From Anniella stebbinsi (taxonomy: Eukaryota > Chordata > Lepidosauria > Squamata > Anniellidae), in the NCBI GenBank assembly GCA_029215795.1, contig JARDYH010000007.1:20619763-20683762 (forward strand): a stretch of DNA of 64,000 nucleotides. Reading direction: 5' to 3'. Under the pieces are notes generated by a model. It was not told the DNA's origin, did no database searches, and saw nothing but the letters and a program-made list of their open reading frames with translations. This document shows, piece by piece, positions 63,931-64,000 of the stretch. Each line of letters begins with the position of its first letter. The first letter of the stretch is position 1. A program made the translations under genes and the position numbers.

Positions 63931-64000
63931 GTTAAGAACATAGGAAGCTGTCATATACTGGGTCAGACCATGGTCCATTTAGCTCAATATTGCCTACGAA
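63931..64000 (-). mobile_element. SINE (tRNA-Ala-like head family), cut by the window end
   Basis: 'agaacataggaagctgtcat' and 'gggtcagaccatggtcc' match the 3' part of the SINE at 48961. The head would lie beyond position 64000. Confidence 0.72.

Overview
The window looks like 64 kb of intergenic (or very long intronic) nuclear DNA from a non-avian reptile, most likely a squamate. The reasons are the mixture of repeats seen by eye: many CR1 LINE 3' ends, L2-like LINE pieces, two fragments of a Dong-R4-type LINE with a CCHC motif, tRNA-headed SINEs, several families of palindromic (foldback) hAT-like and Harbinger-like MITEs, and abundant microsatellites. No Alu, B1 or other mammal-specific repeat was seen. 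The species call is inference; the repeat calls rest on the sequence.

I found no intact host gene, no tRNA or rRNA gene and no CRISPR array. The open reading frames are short, and nearly all fall in repeats or low-complexity DNA. Three short frames (9789-10013, 23704-23967 and 28066-28311, all minus) are kept as weak exon or pseudogene candidates.

Layout. 1-6.4 kb: old MITEs, a CR1 3' end and a possible decayed LTR. 6.5-6.84 kb: a CpG-rich palindromic element in AT-rich surroundings. 8-13.4 kb: CR1 and MITE copies, including a hAT-like MITE inside a CR1 3' end. 15.4-18.8 kb: a MITE carrying a SINE, then a four-unit ABAB tandem array, then a 1.86-kb long inverted repeat with very similar arms. 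19.9-21.8 kb: two GC-rich elements, one 714 bp long with a perfect 8-bp target duplication inside an older MITE. 22-32.4 kb: LINE and MITE fragments. 32.4-41 kb: microsatellites, a 98-bp homopurine tract at a CR1 3' end, a SINE, a Harbinger-like element and the first R4 LINE fragment. 43-47 kb: a second full copy of the 28.3-kb MITE and a solo LTR. 48-56 kb: CR1, SINE, L2 and the second R4 fragment. 56-64 kb: a nested hAT-like MITE, CR1 copies, one split by a MITE with a clean 8-bp target duplication, and a SINE cut by the window edge.

The most informative feature is the nesting: MITE in CR1, MITE in MITE, SINE in MITE and MITE in LINE endonuclease. Several insertions have target-site duplications readable directly: 8 bp, hAT-like, at 2963, 4382, 10775, 20910, 56162 and 63212; 3 bp, Harbinger-like, at 28318, 30262, 39250 and 43108. 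This gives a relative order of transposon activity. No previously undescribed functional system is demonstrated here; the best candidates for novelty are the dimeric foldback MITE family, the GATC-rich 714-bp element, the CpG-rich element and the long inverted repeat.
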